From Wurfbainia villosa (taxonomy: Eukaryota > Streptophyta > Magnoliopsida > Zingiberales > Zingiberaceae): a stretch of DNA of 64,000 nucleotides. The stretch covers positions 1,281,501 to 1,345,500 of the forward strand of contig JAKLTH010000227.1 of the NCBI GenBank assembly GCA_025175895.1. Direction: 5' to 3'. The notes under the pieces were generated by a model. It searched no databases, was not told where the DNA came from, and saw nothing but the letters and a program-made list of their open reading frames with translations. The position numbers and the translations under genes are program-made. Positions 23,237-37,100 of the stretch are shown here, piece by piece (positions within the stretch are counted from its first letter, which is position 1; each line of letters begins with the position of its first letter).

Positions 23237-24430
23237 TGCGTAAAACTTTGATTTAAACTTTATGCAAAATTTTCCTAAATATAATCTTAAACTTATACTC
23301 TAAATTTGACTTTAAAATGTAATATAACGTAATGTGTATTATATAATTGCTCCACACTTTTAGAAAATAAGTAAAACAGAAATCTAAAGTGCATAGGCAA
23401 AAGATATTCACATTGAGATCTAACTTTAAAATTTTACGGTCCCACTTCCATACCTAGAAAAATTTTAAAAACTTAATCGCCTAAATTTTTAAAATATTGC
23501 TAAGTTTGTCTTGAATGATTATAAAAATAATTTAATCCTATCTAAACGTCGCCTATAATTAAGAGTCACTGGAAGTTTTTATGGAAAAAAATTTTCGCTT
23601 AATCATGCAATTCATAAAATATTTTCACGTATTTTTTATAATATTATAAAAAAAATTAAAAGTCACAGTCATTTATATAAACACACGTAATATCTTCATT
23701 AGCTGAATTTTCTCCTCTCTCGACTTCACCAAAATTTTTATTAAATTCTAATCCATCTCCTATCAATTTTTATCGTAGGCATGCTCATACGACACGTGTC
23801 CCTTCTTCTCCCCCTCGCGTATCGCTGCCGTCGCCACCTCGCCATTATTAATCTCCCAGTGTCCATTTGTTCCTTACAAATTAAAAGGCCAGAGATTTGC
23901 TGCTTCCAGTGAACGATAATTTATTGTGACCTGCTGTGCATTTGTCTGAATTTATAGTTAATCCTAATTCCTCTAAAAATATATTTTACATTTAAATAAT
24001 CAAATAGAATCGATATTCTTAATCTAATTCTAACGCAATCTACTGCAGTTCCTCAATTTCATGTACATTATAGTCATCGGATTATCCGCTAATAAATAAA
24101 TTTCTTTGATAACTAAATTTAACTTTAGATTTACGGTCAAACTCACCACGCTAATAAATAAATTTCTTCGATGACCATTAAATTTAACTTTAAAATTTAT
24201 AGAATTAGTTATTTAATTAAGTGTCAATGGATTGTACACTGATTTTAATCAGGTGTGAGCGGGCAACGGACATAATTTATAAGTAGGTTTAATTTTAAAG
24301 AGCACTAAAATGATTTTATAGATGCGGGCCTCTTATCATTATTAATTTTAACATTACTCTGGCAGTCATCATAAAGTTATTATTATTTTACAGACTCGCC
24401 ACCGCTAGCATTTAAGGATTAATCGCTCAT
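23237..24430 (+). repeat. Tandem duplication unit B, patchwork copy
   Basis: Ordered islands identical or nearly identical to unit A, for example the block holding the ABRE CACGTG (about 23775-23820) and the stretch ATTATTAATCTCCCAGTGTC. The islands are separated by AT-rich filler that does not match A although spacing is roughly kept. Homopolymers are often one base shorter than in A, such as CCC to CC before TTAC and AAAAA to AAAA before GATATTC. The filler repeats itself: GCTAATAAATAAATTTCTT occurs twice, near 24088 and 24150. Confidence 0.85.
24030..24430 (+). pseudogene. AWPM-19-like copy B, extreme remnant
   Basis: Only scattered islands of the copy A gene remain: CTGCAGTTCCTCAA, ATTATAGTCATCGGATT (from the membrane-helix region), ACGGTCAAACTCACCA, GTCAATGGATTGTACACTG and CAGACTCGCCACCGCTAGC. 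Between them is AT-rich DNA with stops in all frames, so no protein is possible. The RY motifs are lost but the upstream ABRE block is kept. Confidence 0.7.
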
Positions 24431-24770
24431 TTTATACACAATGATTCTTAATTTATTTTTTACAAAAATATGCAAAAATATATTAGCAAGAGCCAAAATT
24501 GCAATTTATTTGATTTTAGAAATGATATTTTATTTTTATTTTTAATAATTCAAATATTCAAAGAGGAAGAAAAAATAAAACAACACAGTATTTATATAAT
24601 TATTTTAAATATTTATTAACTTTTATTATGATGTAATATATTATTTCTAATTTATTTATGTATTTATTATATTTGTTATTTATAAATTAAATTTTATAGT
24701 AATTTATCATAATAATGTCTATTTTTTATTATTCGCTTAACGAGTCCGCTTAACATGTCTTACATTCTGA

Positions 24771-25220
24771 GTGATTACATTCGTTTGTTTGGTATCCATG
24801 AGGAATGTAATTCATATTATTATAAAATGATAAAAATAGCCTTATAAGGTTGTCGCCAATCGCCGAAGGGCACCGGTGGACGGTGGGCGGTGTTCGATCG
24901 TCCGTGCCGTCGTCCGCATCGGCCGCCGATCGGCAAACCACCGCCCACGGCCATCGATCGGGCCGTCATGCATCGCCGACTGACACGAAGCAATTAGAAA
25001 AAATAAAAGAAAAACATATTTGTAAAGACAAATATTGAATCCGTAATGTAATCGAATTACATCGTTTTTCCTTCGTAATCGAGATTACGGATCTTGGCTC
25101 TTATTTTGTAATGCGATTACATTATATTACATCTTTGTAATGTTAACAAACAAAATAAATCAGACTTATAATGTAATTCGATTATATTATAAGCTTGATT
25201 ACCCCGTACCAAACGGGGCC
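24771..25220 (-). mobile_element. MITE with GC-rich core (copy 2, inverted and truncated)
   Basis: A relative of the element at 12542-13175 in opposite orientation. The outer end here is CCAAACGGGGCC at 25209-25220, followed by TTA. Shared internal blocks include CCTTATAAGG, ATTATTATAAAATGA, CGTAATCGAGATTACGGATC and TTGTAATGCGATTACATTA. About 105 bases including the other terminal repeat are missing on the left. The GC-rich core (about 24850-24985) has the same CGATCGGCC flavour but a different sequence. Confidence 0.7.
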
Positions 25221-25222
25221 TT

Positions 25223-26989
25223 AAAGTAATATCATATTTAAGCATTTTTATTTCGTTTAAGAAAGCCAGTTGCGACCGCCGTTAACTGTTGTAATTGATC
25301 TCGCTCAGTAACTTTAGTTATATTAATATGGAACAATAATTCAGGCCCAGCGAATTATTCATTCACTCAAATAATATTAGAATTTATGTAAAAAATTAAG
25401 AAACTTTCCAACTAATAATTTTCGGTTAACTATCCCAGAACATTGACGAGAGGAAAAAAAATTACGGAGGGACAAAATCTCTTGACACGATGACATAATA
25501 GGAAAAGATTTATCTGAAATCAAAAGAAATTTTAGACTTCTCATTCGATATCAAATTCAATACATCCTACAAACAACACTTTATTTTTACCATCGAGAGT
25601 CATTCTCATGGAGACTTTTAGGAGTTATTTAACAACCACTATATTTTTTGTTTTCTTAAAAAACAGAAAATAGTTTTTTCTGTTTTTAAGTTTTTTAAAA
25701 AAATTTTGAAGATGAAAAACGTCAATTAAATATTATTTTTTATTTTTTCAAAAAATAAAAAAAAAATAGAAATTTTTTTATAAACCAAATGTTACCTTAG
25801 AATTTCCACCAAAGAAGAAGGAAAGATCAATTGAATCGATGCTCGATCTCAATCGTATTTACGTACCTTGGGATTGACAAATAAGTTTGACTGACTAGTC
25901 TATTCATTTTTTTTGTAAACTTTTATTTTGCTATTAAAGTGTTTCTCTAATAATTAATAAATTAATAATTCAAAACTTAAATAAATATTTTAATAACTAG
26001 GCAAAATGAATATATGTTTTTTAAATCTTTATTTAGTTTGTCGTCTGTAAAAAAAAAAAAAAAAAGTCTTGCATTCGCTAAATTCAGTAGACAAAATTAT
26101 GTTCCTAATTTTTTTTTTTTTTAAATTGAGCATTTGCCCTTTATAAAAAAATGTTTTTATTGGACTGAACAACACAGCAGCTTGGTTAAGTCTTGCCAGA
26201 GCATGAACTTAATTTATTTTTAAATAAAACAATTAAAAAAACATACTAAAAGGTCTAAAAATTAGACTAGTTTAAATATATTGTACATATATTTTCTTTT
26301 TGTAAAACTTAAGATACTTTTGATTTTTTTTTAAAAAATATTTTTTATTTTAAATATTTATATTAGACATGATTCAGAGACTGTTCGAGTCAGGCATGAT
26401 CAACACCGTTCAGCACATTGTGATATTATATATTATCGTTAAAAGTTGACGATGTTTTTTTTTTTTAAATTCTTTTTTTTTATAAAACAAAAATTCAATT
26501 TATCTTAGAATAAAACATTATATTTTTTAGCGTGAGAGTTAAATAACCACAATAGGATGTTAATGTAAAAATAGGGTAGCGTTGAGGCAACGTTCCGGAA
26601 CCTTCCCCCCATTCGTCCGCATATATTTCTTGTGTACCTCGATCACTCGCTCTCGGATGCTTGCACGTTATCTATCGACGGCGGATTCACTCTTACGCGT
26701 AGGTCTTGACGAATGAACCCCGCAGTGGCACTTATGTAAATAAAGTTAAGTATAGTGGCATATTATTTAACCGGAAAACACACTCAGTTTTGTGACTTTG
26801 CTCTCGAGTCTGAAGAACCTACCTTCCCCTCTCCGTCTCTCTTTTTCTCTCTCTATCGATCGATCTTCGAGGAAGAAAAAGAATCGGCCCAAATTCCACC
26901 AGATCCGGCGTCATCTTGGTTGCTTCGAGATCTGACCCCTAATTTTCGGTCCGTCAGTTAAAATCGGAGCTCCATTCGCTGGGGCTGCG
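25223..26989. other. AT-rich intergenic DNA and CLASP promoter/leader
   Basis: AT-rich DNA with long A and T runs and no gene. From about 26580 the composition changes to a CT-rich stretch (TCTCTCTTTTTCTCTCTC near 26840) typical of a plant 5' leader, just before the CLASP start. Confidence 0.5.
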
Positions 26990-28125
26990 ATGGAGGAGGC
27001 ACTGGAGGCGGCGCGGGCTAAGGACACCAAGGAGCGAATGGCCGGCGTGGAGAGGCTCCTCCAGGTGTTGGAGTCTACTACAAGGAGTCTCTCCTCCGCC
27101 GAAGTCACCTCCCTCGTCGATACCTGCATGGATCTCTTGAAGGATAGCAACTTCCGGGTCTCCCAAGGTGCGCTCCAGGCGCTGTCCGCTGCCGCAGTGC
27201 TCTCGGGTGATCACCTCAAGATCCATTTCAACGGCCTTGTGCCGGCTGTCGTCGAGAGGCTTGGGGATGGGAAGCAGCCCGTGAGGGAGGCGGCGCGACA
27301 GCTTCTCATTACTCTCATGGAGGTAGGAATTTTATCAGAGTTCCTTTTTCGTGTTTTCTGTGCCATTGAATATGCGATTTGTTTTGGTTATTAGTTATCT
27401 GCCGGAAAATTTGTTGGCGCTTTTTCCTTGTTGGAGGTTAAGTGTCTGTCAAATTCAACTTTGGATCTGTTGATTCTCCATTGGAACATTTAGAATTTTT
27501 TTAAAATATTTTTTTCAGGGATTTGTCTATCCAGTGAAATAATTCGATTTTCTTCGTCGTTGGACAAAATCATTTAATTTTCCCGATAGTGTCTGCACCT
27601 GTGCCAGTAAATTAAAAGAAAAGGACGAGTAGGATTTATATGGTATAGTGTCATTTTATACATGATAAATTATCGCAGTTAGGGTTTTGAGGTTCATCGA
27701 GGTTTTTTTTTGCGTAATGCATTACAGTTTAAATCTTGGATAGCCGGTACAGAAGTTCCTATGAAATATTTTCATAGTTGTATCGGATAGTTTGCAATGC
27801 TTTCCTCGTTAGGTTATGCTAGTAGTAGCAGGTTTTTGATGTAAAACTTGGTTGTTCATCTATAACTGTGTTTGCAACTGCTTCCATTTTCTCGGATGAG
27901 ATGATCTGATAACAAATCAAGGTTTGCATGTATATTAGGTATCATCCCCAACAATCATTGTTGAAAGAGCTGGAAGTTATGCATGGGCACATCGAAGTTG
28001 GAGAGTGCGTGAAGAGTTTGCTCGTACAGTTTCCACAGCAGTTGGACTGTTTGCTTCGACAGAGCTACCTCTTCAGCGAGTCCTTCTTCCTCCTGTATGA
28101 TTAACTTATCATTATTAAATATCTG

Positions 28126-28161
<36 letters not shown>

Positions 28162-31100
28162 TCAACTTTATATGTAACTCAAATGGAGGATTTTTCTTGA
28201 AAAAAAAAAGTTTCCCTCGTGCTCGGCAGGTTTTGCAGTTATTGACAGACTCTAATCAAAGTGTAAGAGAAGCTGCTGCTTCATGTATTGAGGTTGGTAC
28301 ACAGCTCCGTTGTGGTGCTAAAGTTTCAGTTTGTTGATTCCTTTTGATGCATAGATGTGCTGTTTCATGTGTTAATATTTTTAACCTTCAATGCTAAACA
28401 TTGTAAATTGTTTCTAAATTTGATTTTATGCATCTTAATAATGCATTTTAAGATGTATGCACAAGTAGGAACCCAATTTTAATAGTGCAAGTGAGATAAT
28501 TTCTGGCACCTTTTTTTTCAGGAGATGTATGCACAAGTAGGAACCCAATTTCATGAGGAATTGCAACGCCACTCTCTTCCTTCTTCCATGGTAAAGATTT
28601 TTGGCAACTGAACAGGCTGAATTAAAGTGAATTATTTCTCTGCAGTGTGCATTTTATGGTTAAGGCCAAATGCTAAAGACTGAGAAGCTTGCAAATCTAC
28701 TCATGAACTAATTGCTTGCTCAATAATGCAGATAAAAGAAATCAGTGCCAGGTTAGAAAAGATAGAACCAAAGGTTCTGCCATCTGATGGGGTTAGAAGT
28801 CACATTTCTACTGACAATAGAACAGCTTCTGCAAGTCATAAGAAGAGCAGCCCAAGGACAAAAACTTCTACCAGAGAAACCTCATTTTCTAGTGGTTAGT
28901 CAGTCTTGCTCAAACATTTGTATGGCCAAGTGTTTCTTATGTCATTCTGCTTAATTATTAAGATGATTATAGTTCATTGCGTATTTAAAACAGTGATGTC
29001 TTTGTGGTGTAGTTATTTCTTAATAATCCATTAGCTATTTTCTATTTGGAATGGTCAAAAAATATCACATGAACATGTGTTCCATGTATCTCCACATGTG
29101 GAAATAAAATAAAATATCTTTTCCATTTAATCTACAGCACAAACCAGTCTGATAATTTGCAGAAATTGTAACTTCAGCATAAGTGTGTTTTCAGAACCAC
29201 TGCAAAATGAGAATCTCATGCCACATGTGCATATGCAATATTTCACTGCATGTTTATATCCATATACACTCGTATATGCATATGAAGTGCCTGTATATAT
29301 GCGTTTTAATTTTTTAATCTCTCTTTTTACTTATCCACATTTTCCTAATTTAAGATTTCAACCCTCAATATTTGTAGGAAACTCAGTAGATACAATGAAT
29401 ATGATTGATCTAGATTATGTTTAATTTATTGCAAGTATAAAATGAATGAATCAACATAAGCAAGAAAGATCTCTAAAGCTGTGAGAAGGAATGACTAACA
29501 ATCCAAAACAAAAGAAGTAATTTCTTGTGAAAATGCTGCTGCTTTTTTCATTGATACGAACTTTTGATATTGTTCATCTTTAAAAATATTAGGTAGGTAT
29601 AAACTATTTTTATGGTTTTTAAAAATAGTTTTGTTAAGTTTTAAACAAATATTCTATTGATAGGAATATAGTTAATCATTAATAATTTCTTAATTATGAT
29701 TGTCTATGCATACTCATGGGAGCCAATATGGCACATCTTATGCTGTTATGCATGAGATAGACTGCATGCTCTATGGATGTATATTTTTAAAAATTTTGAA
29801 CACTTGATAAATGTCCACTGTAAGGTTTGCCATCCATTATATATTTTTTCTTGTCAAAAAGATTCAGATTTGTTTTCTAATTTTCTAATGATAAATTTTA
29901 TGAAAAAACAGGCAGTTTAATGTTGTTTAACATCTGGATTTAAGAATTTGGCAGTCAAAGAAGCCTATTATCCGAATGACTAGTCAAACCCTGGTTTTTG
30001 TTTGATATTGGTTTTATGTACTGATTTGACAAAGGACCAATACTGACTTCTTTCTATGACCATTTTGCTGTTATTGCGTTCATTGTACCTTCTGATGGAG
30101 CAGCTACCTGGTCTTATTTCTTGAACCCCACCCCGCGTTTGACTCTAGTTCACAAGATGTGTTTTTTGCTTTGACCTATTCTGTGGTTATATTTTACATA
30201 AAGTGTCAGTTTTTTGTGGTGCATCAATGAATCTTAATTAATTTTATTTTATATTTTTCTTCATGTGATGTTTTCTATGATGTGAATGAATTGCAGGTGA
30301 AATCGATATTACTGAAAAGCCTGTGGTGCCTATCAAGGTTTTCACTGAGAAGGAGTTGGTCAAGGAAATGGAGAAAATAACATCTACACTAGTTCCAGAG
30401 AAAGATTGGTCGCATCGTATTTCTGCCATGCAAAGAGTTGAAGGCCTTGTCATTGGAGGTTTAAGTTTACTATGTTTTTCCTATATCTATGTTATCAAAT
30501 GCATTCTCAAATTATTCAACAAAGCTTATCATTATCAGGTGCATCAGTTTTCTAGCACATATGTGAATATGGTTCTAGTTAGTTTTTTTGGTAACTGATA
30601 CAGATTTATATCTGTCGTTGCAATGTTATAAAATTTGGTATAGTTAATAAAAAATAGTATAGTTTAGGTTGTGCTAGAAATGCAGACATTAACTTCTATC
30701 TAGCTAAATTCCTCAAGGAATCAGATTCTTGTTAGCTCTTGGTCAAATGTTTATAATCTGTTCTTAAGCAAAGATTCCTTGTTTGTGGCATGGGAGACAA
30801 AAAAGAACTGTGCTGATTGGCACATCCTAATGTTAGCCTAGCCATGCTGTAGCAGGGTTCTGTGTTGATTTAGTGCCAATCATTGTATTTATGTACATTC
30901 TACATTATTGCCAAATTTTAACATATTGTTTTATTATCTAATGATTTAACTTTACATATGCGATCAACAAAATCTTTTGCTTCAGAAAATAGTTTTGTTT
31001 GTAAATTATTTCAAGTTGGTATTTGTCAACCTAGTTCACATAGGCAAACAGCATATTCTTGAAGCAAACAGCATATTCTTGAAGTAATATTTTCTTGTAA

Positions 31101-34100
31101 TCTTGAATATTTTGTTTTGCATGCCTCAATCAGACTTTCCATGAATTTCGAGAAAATTTGGTGTCCACCTTGTTCCCTCCAAATTTTTCTTCATACTTGA
31201 GGATTACAATTGCATGGCTCCCACAGATAAATTAACATCTGTCATGGCGTATAGCATGACCACATTTTTTTATGAGGGAAGAAAGACCAATGTGGGGAAA
31301 TAACAATAGGTGAAGGGGAAGATCACAGTAAAAACATGAAAGCTACCCTGTTATATTTTCTATGGTTACTTTTAGACAATTAGGAATATTTGGACTAATA
31401 ATATTTTTTCATGTGGATAAAATGAAAACAGTGATGCATACACTATATCTATAGGAGGGTTTCCTCATTCTTATAAAAAAAATAGGATGCAATATTGATT
31501 CTTTACATAATTTATTAGATAATGGATGGTTTTATTTTTCTTTGAATTTGATTATATTTTGAAAAATGTATCAGGTGCTGCAGATTATCAATCATTTCCT
31601 ATGCTATTAAAGCAGCTAGTTCCTCCGATATGCGCTCAGCTGTTGGATCGACGCTCAAGCATTGTGAAGCAGGTAGATTTCTCCTAAATGGTTCTTTGAC
31701 ATGCAGGTCTATAGCTGATTTCTTTTTGGAGTTTTGGTCATACTGGTAGCCCAAAATGTAGATGTTTTCTAACAAGTTTATTTGAATCAACTGTTAGTAG
31801 GTTAAATCTCAAAGGATTGCTACTGGTAGTAGCTTCAATTTAATTAATCCCCTAGCTCAGATTGATGGTTGGTTCTGTTATGTTATTGGCATCCTAACAT
31901 CAGTGTCTACTTTAATTCACACCCATTTGGGTCTCCACAACCATTAGTGGAGCACAACATTTATGATGAGCGCTACAATTTCCTCAGCATGGCATCTACA
32001 ATGACCGTGCAACAATTTCCTTGGCAGTTGCTAAGTTAACATCAATTACATCGCAGAAGAATTGCTTACAAGAATTACAGAATAAGTATTTCTAAAATTT
32101 CCATGATTAGAAACTACTGAAGTTATAAAAGGAAACCATAAAGAAAAATCCAAATTTCATAATTAACCATGTTGTCTTACAGAAAGCCTAACTACATAGA
32201 CAGGTTGATAAATTGCAAATCCATGAAAAAGTCCATGAACTGTCCTTAGAACATCCTCCTAGTAAAGATCTGACCTTAGCTGACAAGGCAGGCAAAGAGA
32301 AATGATAATAAGAGAAAATGTATCTATGAAACAAGAAAAAGCATTCTATGATATCAACAGCACAAAATGAATTAAACGATTACTAACAACAAAATGGCAT
32401 TGCTATTAACCATTAAACACCAGTCGTTCAGTGTGGTTGGACCTTGGTACTCTCCCACATATGCACAATTACCAAATGTAGCCTGAACATGTTGCTCTAG
32501 CAGATTATGCCCGTTGACGTGACTAATTTATCATCGAGGTTAAAAGACTGGTATAATTAAAATGGCCTAAAAACCATTCAAACAAGTCAAGGCTTCAGTC
32601 ACAATGATCAACACCTATCTGCAACAAGTAATCAAATGTTTTATTATGCCCTAAGTCTGTCTTGAAGCCTAATGTCAAAGTTTGTTAACATGCATCACCA
32701 TACCTACATAGTATAAACTACATGAAGCAAAAGACAAGTATAAACTATGTTATCAATCTAAGATTCCATGTATCATAATTAACTAGCACGGATGGTAGCT
32801 TATAGGACATCTGGCATGATGCACAGGTCCTGCAAAACAGCCATGGAAGCTATTTGGGCGATTATGAGCAAAAGAGGCAATAAGGTCATATTAGGATATC
32901 TTGCAAGGTTAGATACACTGAGACATGACTACCTTGTCTTATGAGGCCTTCTTATTCAACAAAAAAGGGAGAAGAACCTACATATTTCGCTTTGATTAAC
33001 TAAAATCAATGAGGAATAGAACTCTGTAGGTGAAAGTAGATCATCTCCTTGCTATAATTGACAGTTCACTCTGGTTGCTGGGAGTGAAGAGGTTGCAAAT
33101 GATGCAAACAACAATACACGAGGAGATACAACAAGCATGCCAACAAAAAACATGATCTCACCTTGTTTTAACTACAAAGGTATAGTGAGCTGCATTGTGA
33201 CTGTGGGTTTGCATGCACAGTGCTGGTGACTGTCCTACAGGCAGGCAGGTTTCTTGAGCAGATGTGCCTGAGGAAGGGTACAAGGGTGCGACAAGTTGTG
33301 ACACTGGTGATAGACCATGTGGTTGATGGCTCAAAACCACGGGCTTTGGTTCAAGCAATGTGGCGGTGGAGCTAGGGTTGTGGATTCACTTTGTGAGATT
33401 GTGAGAGATTGGGAGGTGAGCCAGTTCAAGGAGAGGGTAAAGAAATTGTGCGGGAGAGAATCATGGGAAGGGTTCTAATAGAAAAAAAAAAATCTAAATT
33501 ATAATGGATTAAGTCAACTGGACCTTTCTGGTTCATTTCAAACTGATCCAAATCCTGGTCAGCCATAAAACTGCCAATTTCAGTCAGAATCAAGGTTGGG
33601 TGAAGACCGAAGGTGAATTTAAATTAATTGTTCCTATTCTTAATCAGCCAACAAAAGTCTGAACTGAACCATCTTATATAAAGTCAGCTTTTAGACATCC
33701 TAGTTCATGCTTTAGAACAATTGAAGCAACCCTTAAACCACCAAAGATACATCTAATCATATCCCTTGATTATGACTCAAAATATAATAAATAAGGCAGA
33801 AACGTGCCCTTGGATCATCATGACCACTAGAAATTGTAATTGAGCAATGCTTAGAAAGAATTCTAGTACTAGGTAGATTAGTGAACCATTGCACTTATAC
33901 ATATATAGAATACATAGGATCCAAACAATCCGACTATGGTTTTGAAAAGCTTCTGCTATGGCAACTTATGCGGTCACTTAGGTAGATTTTAAAAGGGATT
34001 GTGTGGTTCTATACTTGTTGAGATCTTCCTTTATGAAAATGCAAAATCAAGTAATAAATATTTTGGGTAAGTTATATTACTGTATTCTTAAAATGCTCTA

Positions 34101-37100
34101 CTTCAAAATTTCAATTTTACCTAATTTGTGGTTCTATATGCTTAGTATTTTATGTGATGAAACATCCAAATATATACAGTGATTTTTTTCCTGCTCTTGA
34201 TAGTAAATACATTAGATCATGCACAATCTATGGTGTTCTTCATTTTACATTAAGGGAAGGGGAGTCTTTGCGCAACGGTAAAGTCCTTGTGACTTAGAAG
34301 TTAAGGGCTCGAATTCTGGAAACAACCTCTTGTAAGGCAGGGTAAGATTGCGTACAATAGATTCTTCTCCGGAATCCCATATGGCAGGAGCTTCGTGCAC
34401 GGGACTGTCCTATATGTGGTGGGGGCCTTTTCTACCAGTGCTATCTTTGCCGACCCCATATCTACTGGGATAAGTCGTGGTTGTTGTTGATGTGTATTTA
34501 AGTAAAAATTTGCCAGTACTTGTAAAAAGATTATTTGTTTTGTTGAATGTTGCTCTCCTTTTTTCCTTTCACTCTGTTTCTGTTCAGTAGGATGTCCAAC
34601 CGTGAAGATTATCATAATCTAGCATGATTTTGGCATACCTTATAATTTTGTCATTTTCTTATTTCCTTCGTTCAGGCCTGCCATCTGTTGAACTTGCTAT
34701 CAAAGGAATTATTGGGAGACTTTGAAGCTTGTGCTGAGATGTTCATTCCAGTAAATTTTGTCCTTTTCTGTGCTTCTTTATCTGTCTAATATTATAAGTA
34801 AAATAACAAATTTTCATTCTATTTGCTCAGGTTCTTCTAAAGCTTGTTGTGATAACTGTTCTAGTGATTGCTGAGTCGGCAGACCATTGCATTAAAACTG
34901 TATGACAAAAATCAAAACTTCTTCATTTATACATATGCTTTATTCTGTGGGAATATATGTTTTTCATGTTTTCTTTCTAATATGATTTGTTTAGATGTTG
35001 CGAAATTGCAAAGTTGCTCGTATACTCCCTCGGATAGCTGAGATTGCAAAGAGTGATAAGAGCTCTGTTCTTCGTGCTAGGTTTGTGTTCATTGTTCAAC
35101 TGTTTTTGAGCTCTTACAATCGTATAATGCAAATAATTTATATACCAGATGCTGTGACTATGCACTTCTAATACTGGAGTACTGGGCTGATGCTCCAGAA
35201 ATACAGCGTGCTGCAGATCTTTATGAGGAACTAATAAAATGTTGTGTTGCTGATGCAATGAGTGAGGTAGGCCACTGTAATGGATCTTCCACTAGGTTAT
35301 TTGCTCACAAGATTTGTTACTCTTGTTGTCCATAAGTATTGTTGACCTAACTGCACGACTCTATCACAAGCATTTATTATAATCTCTTAAGTTTGAAACA
35401 ACGATGGGCTCAATCTGATGGTTAACCTGGACAGACTTTGAATTAGGTTCAAGAATCATAATTTTTTTTTGCATCTTCAGGTTGCAAAGTGGGCTGTATT
35501 ATTCATTTTTTGTTTTCATTTTATTTTACGAATATTAAGGCTCACACATTGTGTGTTTCTGTTGCAAAGTGAACATTGTAAATATAGTTTCACATCAAGG
35601 GTTCTGACACTGGCTTCTGATAGGTGCGTTCAACTGCTCGCACTTGCTATCGGATGTTCACAAAAACTTGGCCTGAACGCTCCAGGAGGCTTTTCTTGTC
35701 ATTTGATCCTGCCATACAAAGGGTTAGAGATTTTCTTTTTGTGTGAGGAACTTTCTTTAGGTCTACCTTATTTTAAAGTTGTGCAGCTTTTTTCAGTTAA
35801 TAAATGAAGAGGATGGAAGTATACATAAACGACATGCTTCTCCTTCTATACGTGAAAGGGGATTACAATTATCACACAGCTCTTCTCAAGCAATTAGTAC
35901 AGGCATACCTGGATATGGAACCTCTGCTATTGTTGCAATGGACAAGGGTGCAACTAGTTCTGTTGGTACATCTCTTTCTTCAGCTAGTCTCCTATCACAA
36001 TCCAAGACACTCAGAAAAAATCCAGAAAGAACACTTGAGAGTGTGCTTGATGCAAGCAAACAGAAGGTATCAGCTATAGAAAGTTTACTGAAAGGTGTGA
36101 GCATATCTGAGAAGCAAAGCTTCACAAGTACACGCTCGACCAGCTTGGATCTAGGTATCCTTGAGATGCTAAATAATCATTTGCTGTTTAGTGTTCAATT
36201 ATCCCATGACAATTACCAGTGCTCAATAAATGTTAGTTTTTCAACAAATGCAAATCTAGAAAGGGCTGAAAGTTTTTTTTTTTTTTTGTTTTTTCTCCTA
36301 GTGCAGGAGTTGATGCTCCATCTACTCGTGATCCGCAAATTCCTAGTAGTGTTTCCTCCAACCTTTTTCCTGTACAGGGTTTAGTACTAGTTGATTCAAA
36401 TGCTGCCAACATTGCAAAAGGCAATAATAGGAATGGCGGTTCAAATATGTCTGAGCTCCTGACTTCTCAAGTACAGTCAAGCAGAGACTCTTCAAAGTCA
36501 TCTTACTTCAGCCCATCTGATACCCTATCAGCTTTGTCATTGTCTTACATGAAAAGATCTGAAAGATTGCAAGAAGGAAGTGGCATTGAAGACAATGTTG
36601 ATCTCAGGTTTTCTAGGCGAATTTCAAGTATGCCAATTGATAAACAGTATCTGGAAACACCATATAAAGATTCTTTCTATCGGGAATCACCGAATAGTTA
36701 CATTCCTAACTTTCAGCGTCCACTTCTAAGGAAACAGGTAACAGGAAGGGCGATTGCAAGTAGTAGAAAAAGTTTTGATGATAGTCAAATCCAAGGAAGT
36801 GAAATACATAGTTATATGGATGGTCCAGCATCTCTAAACGATGCACTCAATGAAGGATTAAGCCCTAGTTCAGATTGGGTAGCAAGGGTTTCGGCCTTTA
36901 ATTATCTTCGGAGTTCATTGCAGCAAGGCCCAAAAGGCATTTTAGAAATCACACAGCATTTTGAGAAGGTCATGAAATTATTTTTCAGATACTTGGATGA
37001 TCCCCACCACAAAGTTGCTCAGGCAGCTTTTTCCACTCTTGCTGAAATTATTCCAGTATGCAGAAAGCCCTTTGAAAGTTACCTAGAAAGAACATTGCCA

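Noticed and set aside
33158..33358. 66-codon minus-strand frame in CLASP intron 7
   Set aside because: It is intronic, has no recognised motif and runs opposite to the gene. The surrounding GC-richer patch may be a transposon remnant but shows no ends I can define.
34255..34340. tRNA-like A and B box sequences as a possible tRNA gene
   Set aside because: They belong to an Au-type SINE head; no acceptor stem or anticodon arm pairs, and similar copies recur at 41517, 50088 and 53086.
35469..35623. Extended open frame upstream of CLASP exon 12 beginning at an ATCTTCAG acceptor
   Set aside because: Using it would insert unrelated Phe-rich sequence into CLASP. The acceptor at 35622-35623 gives the conserved VRSTARTCYRMF junction.
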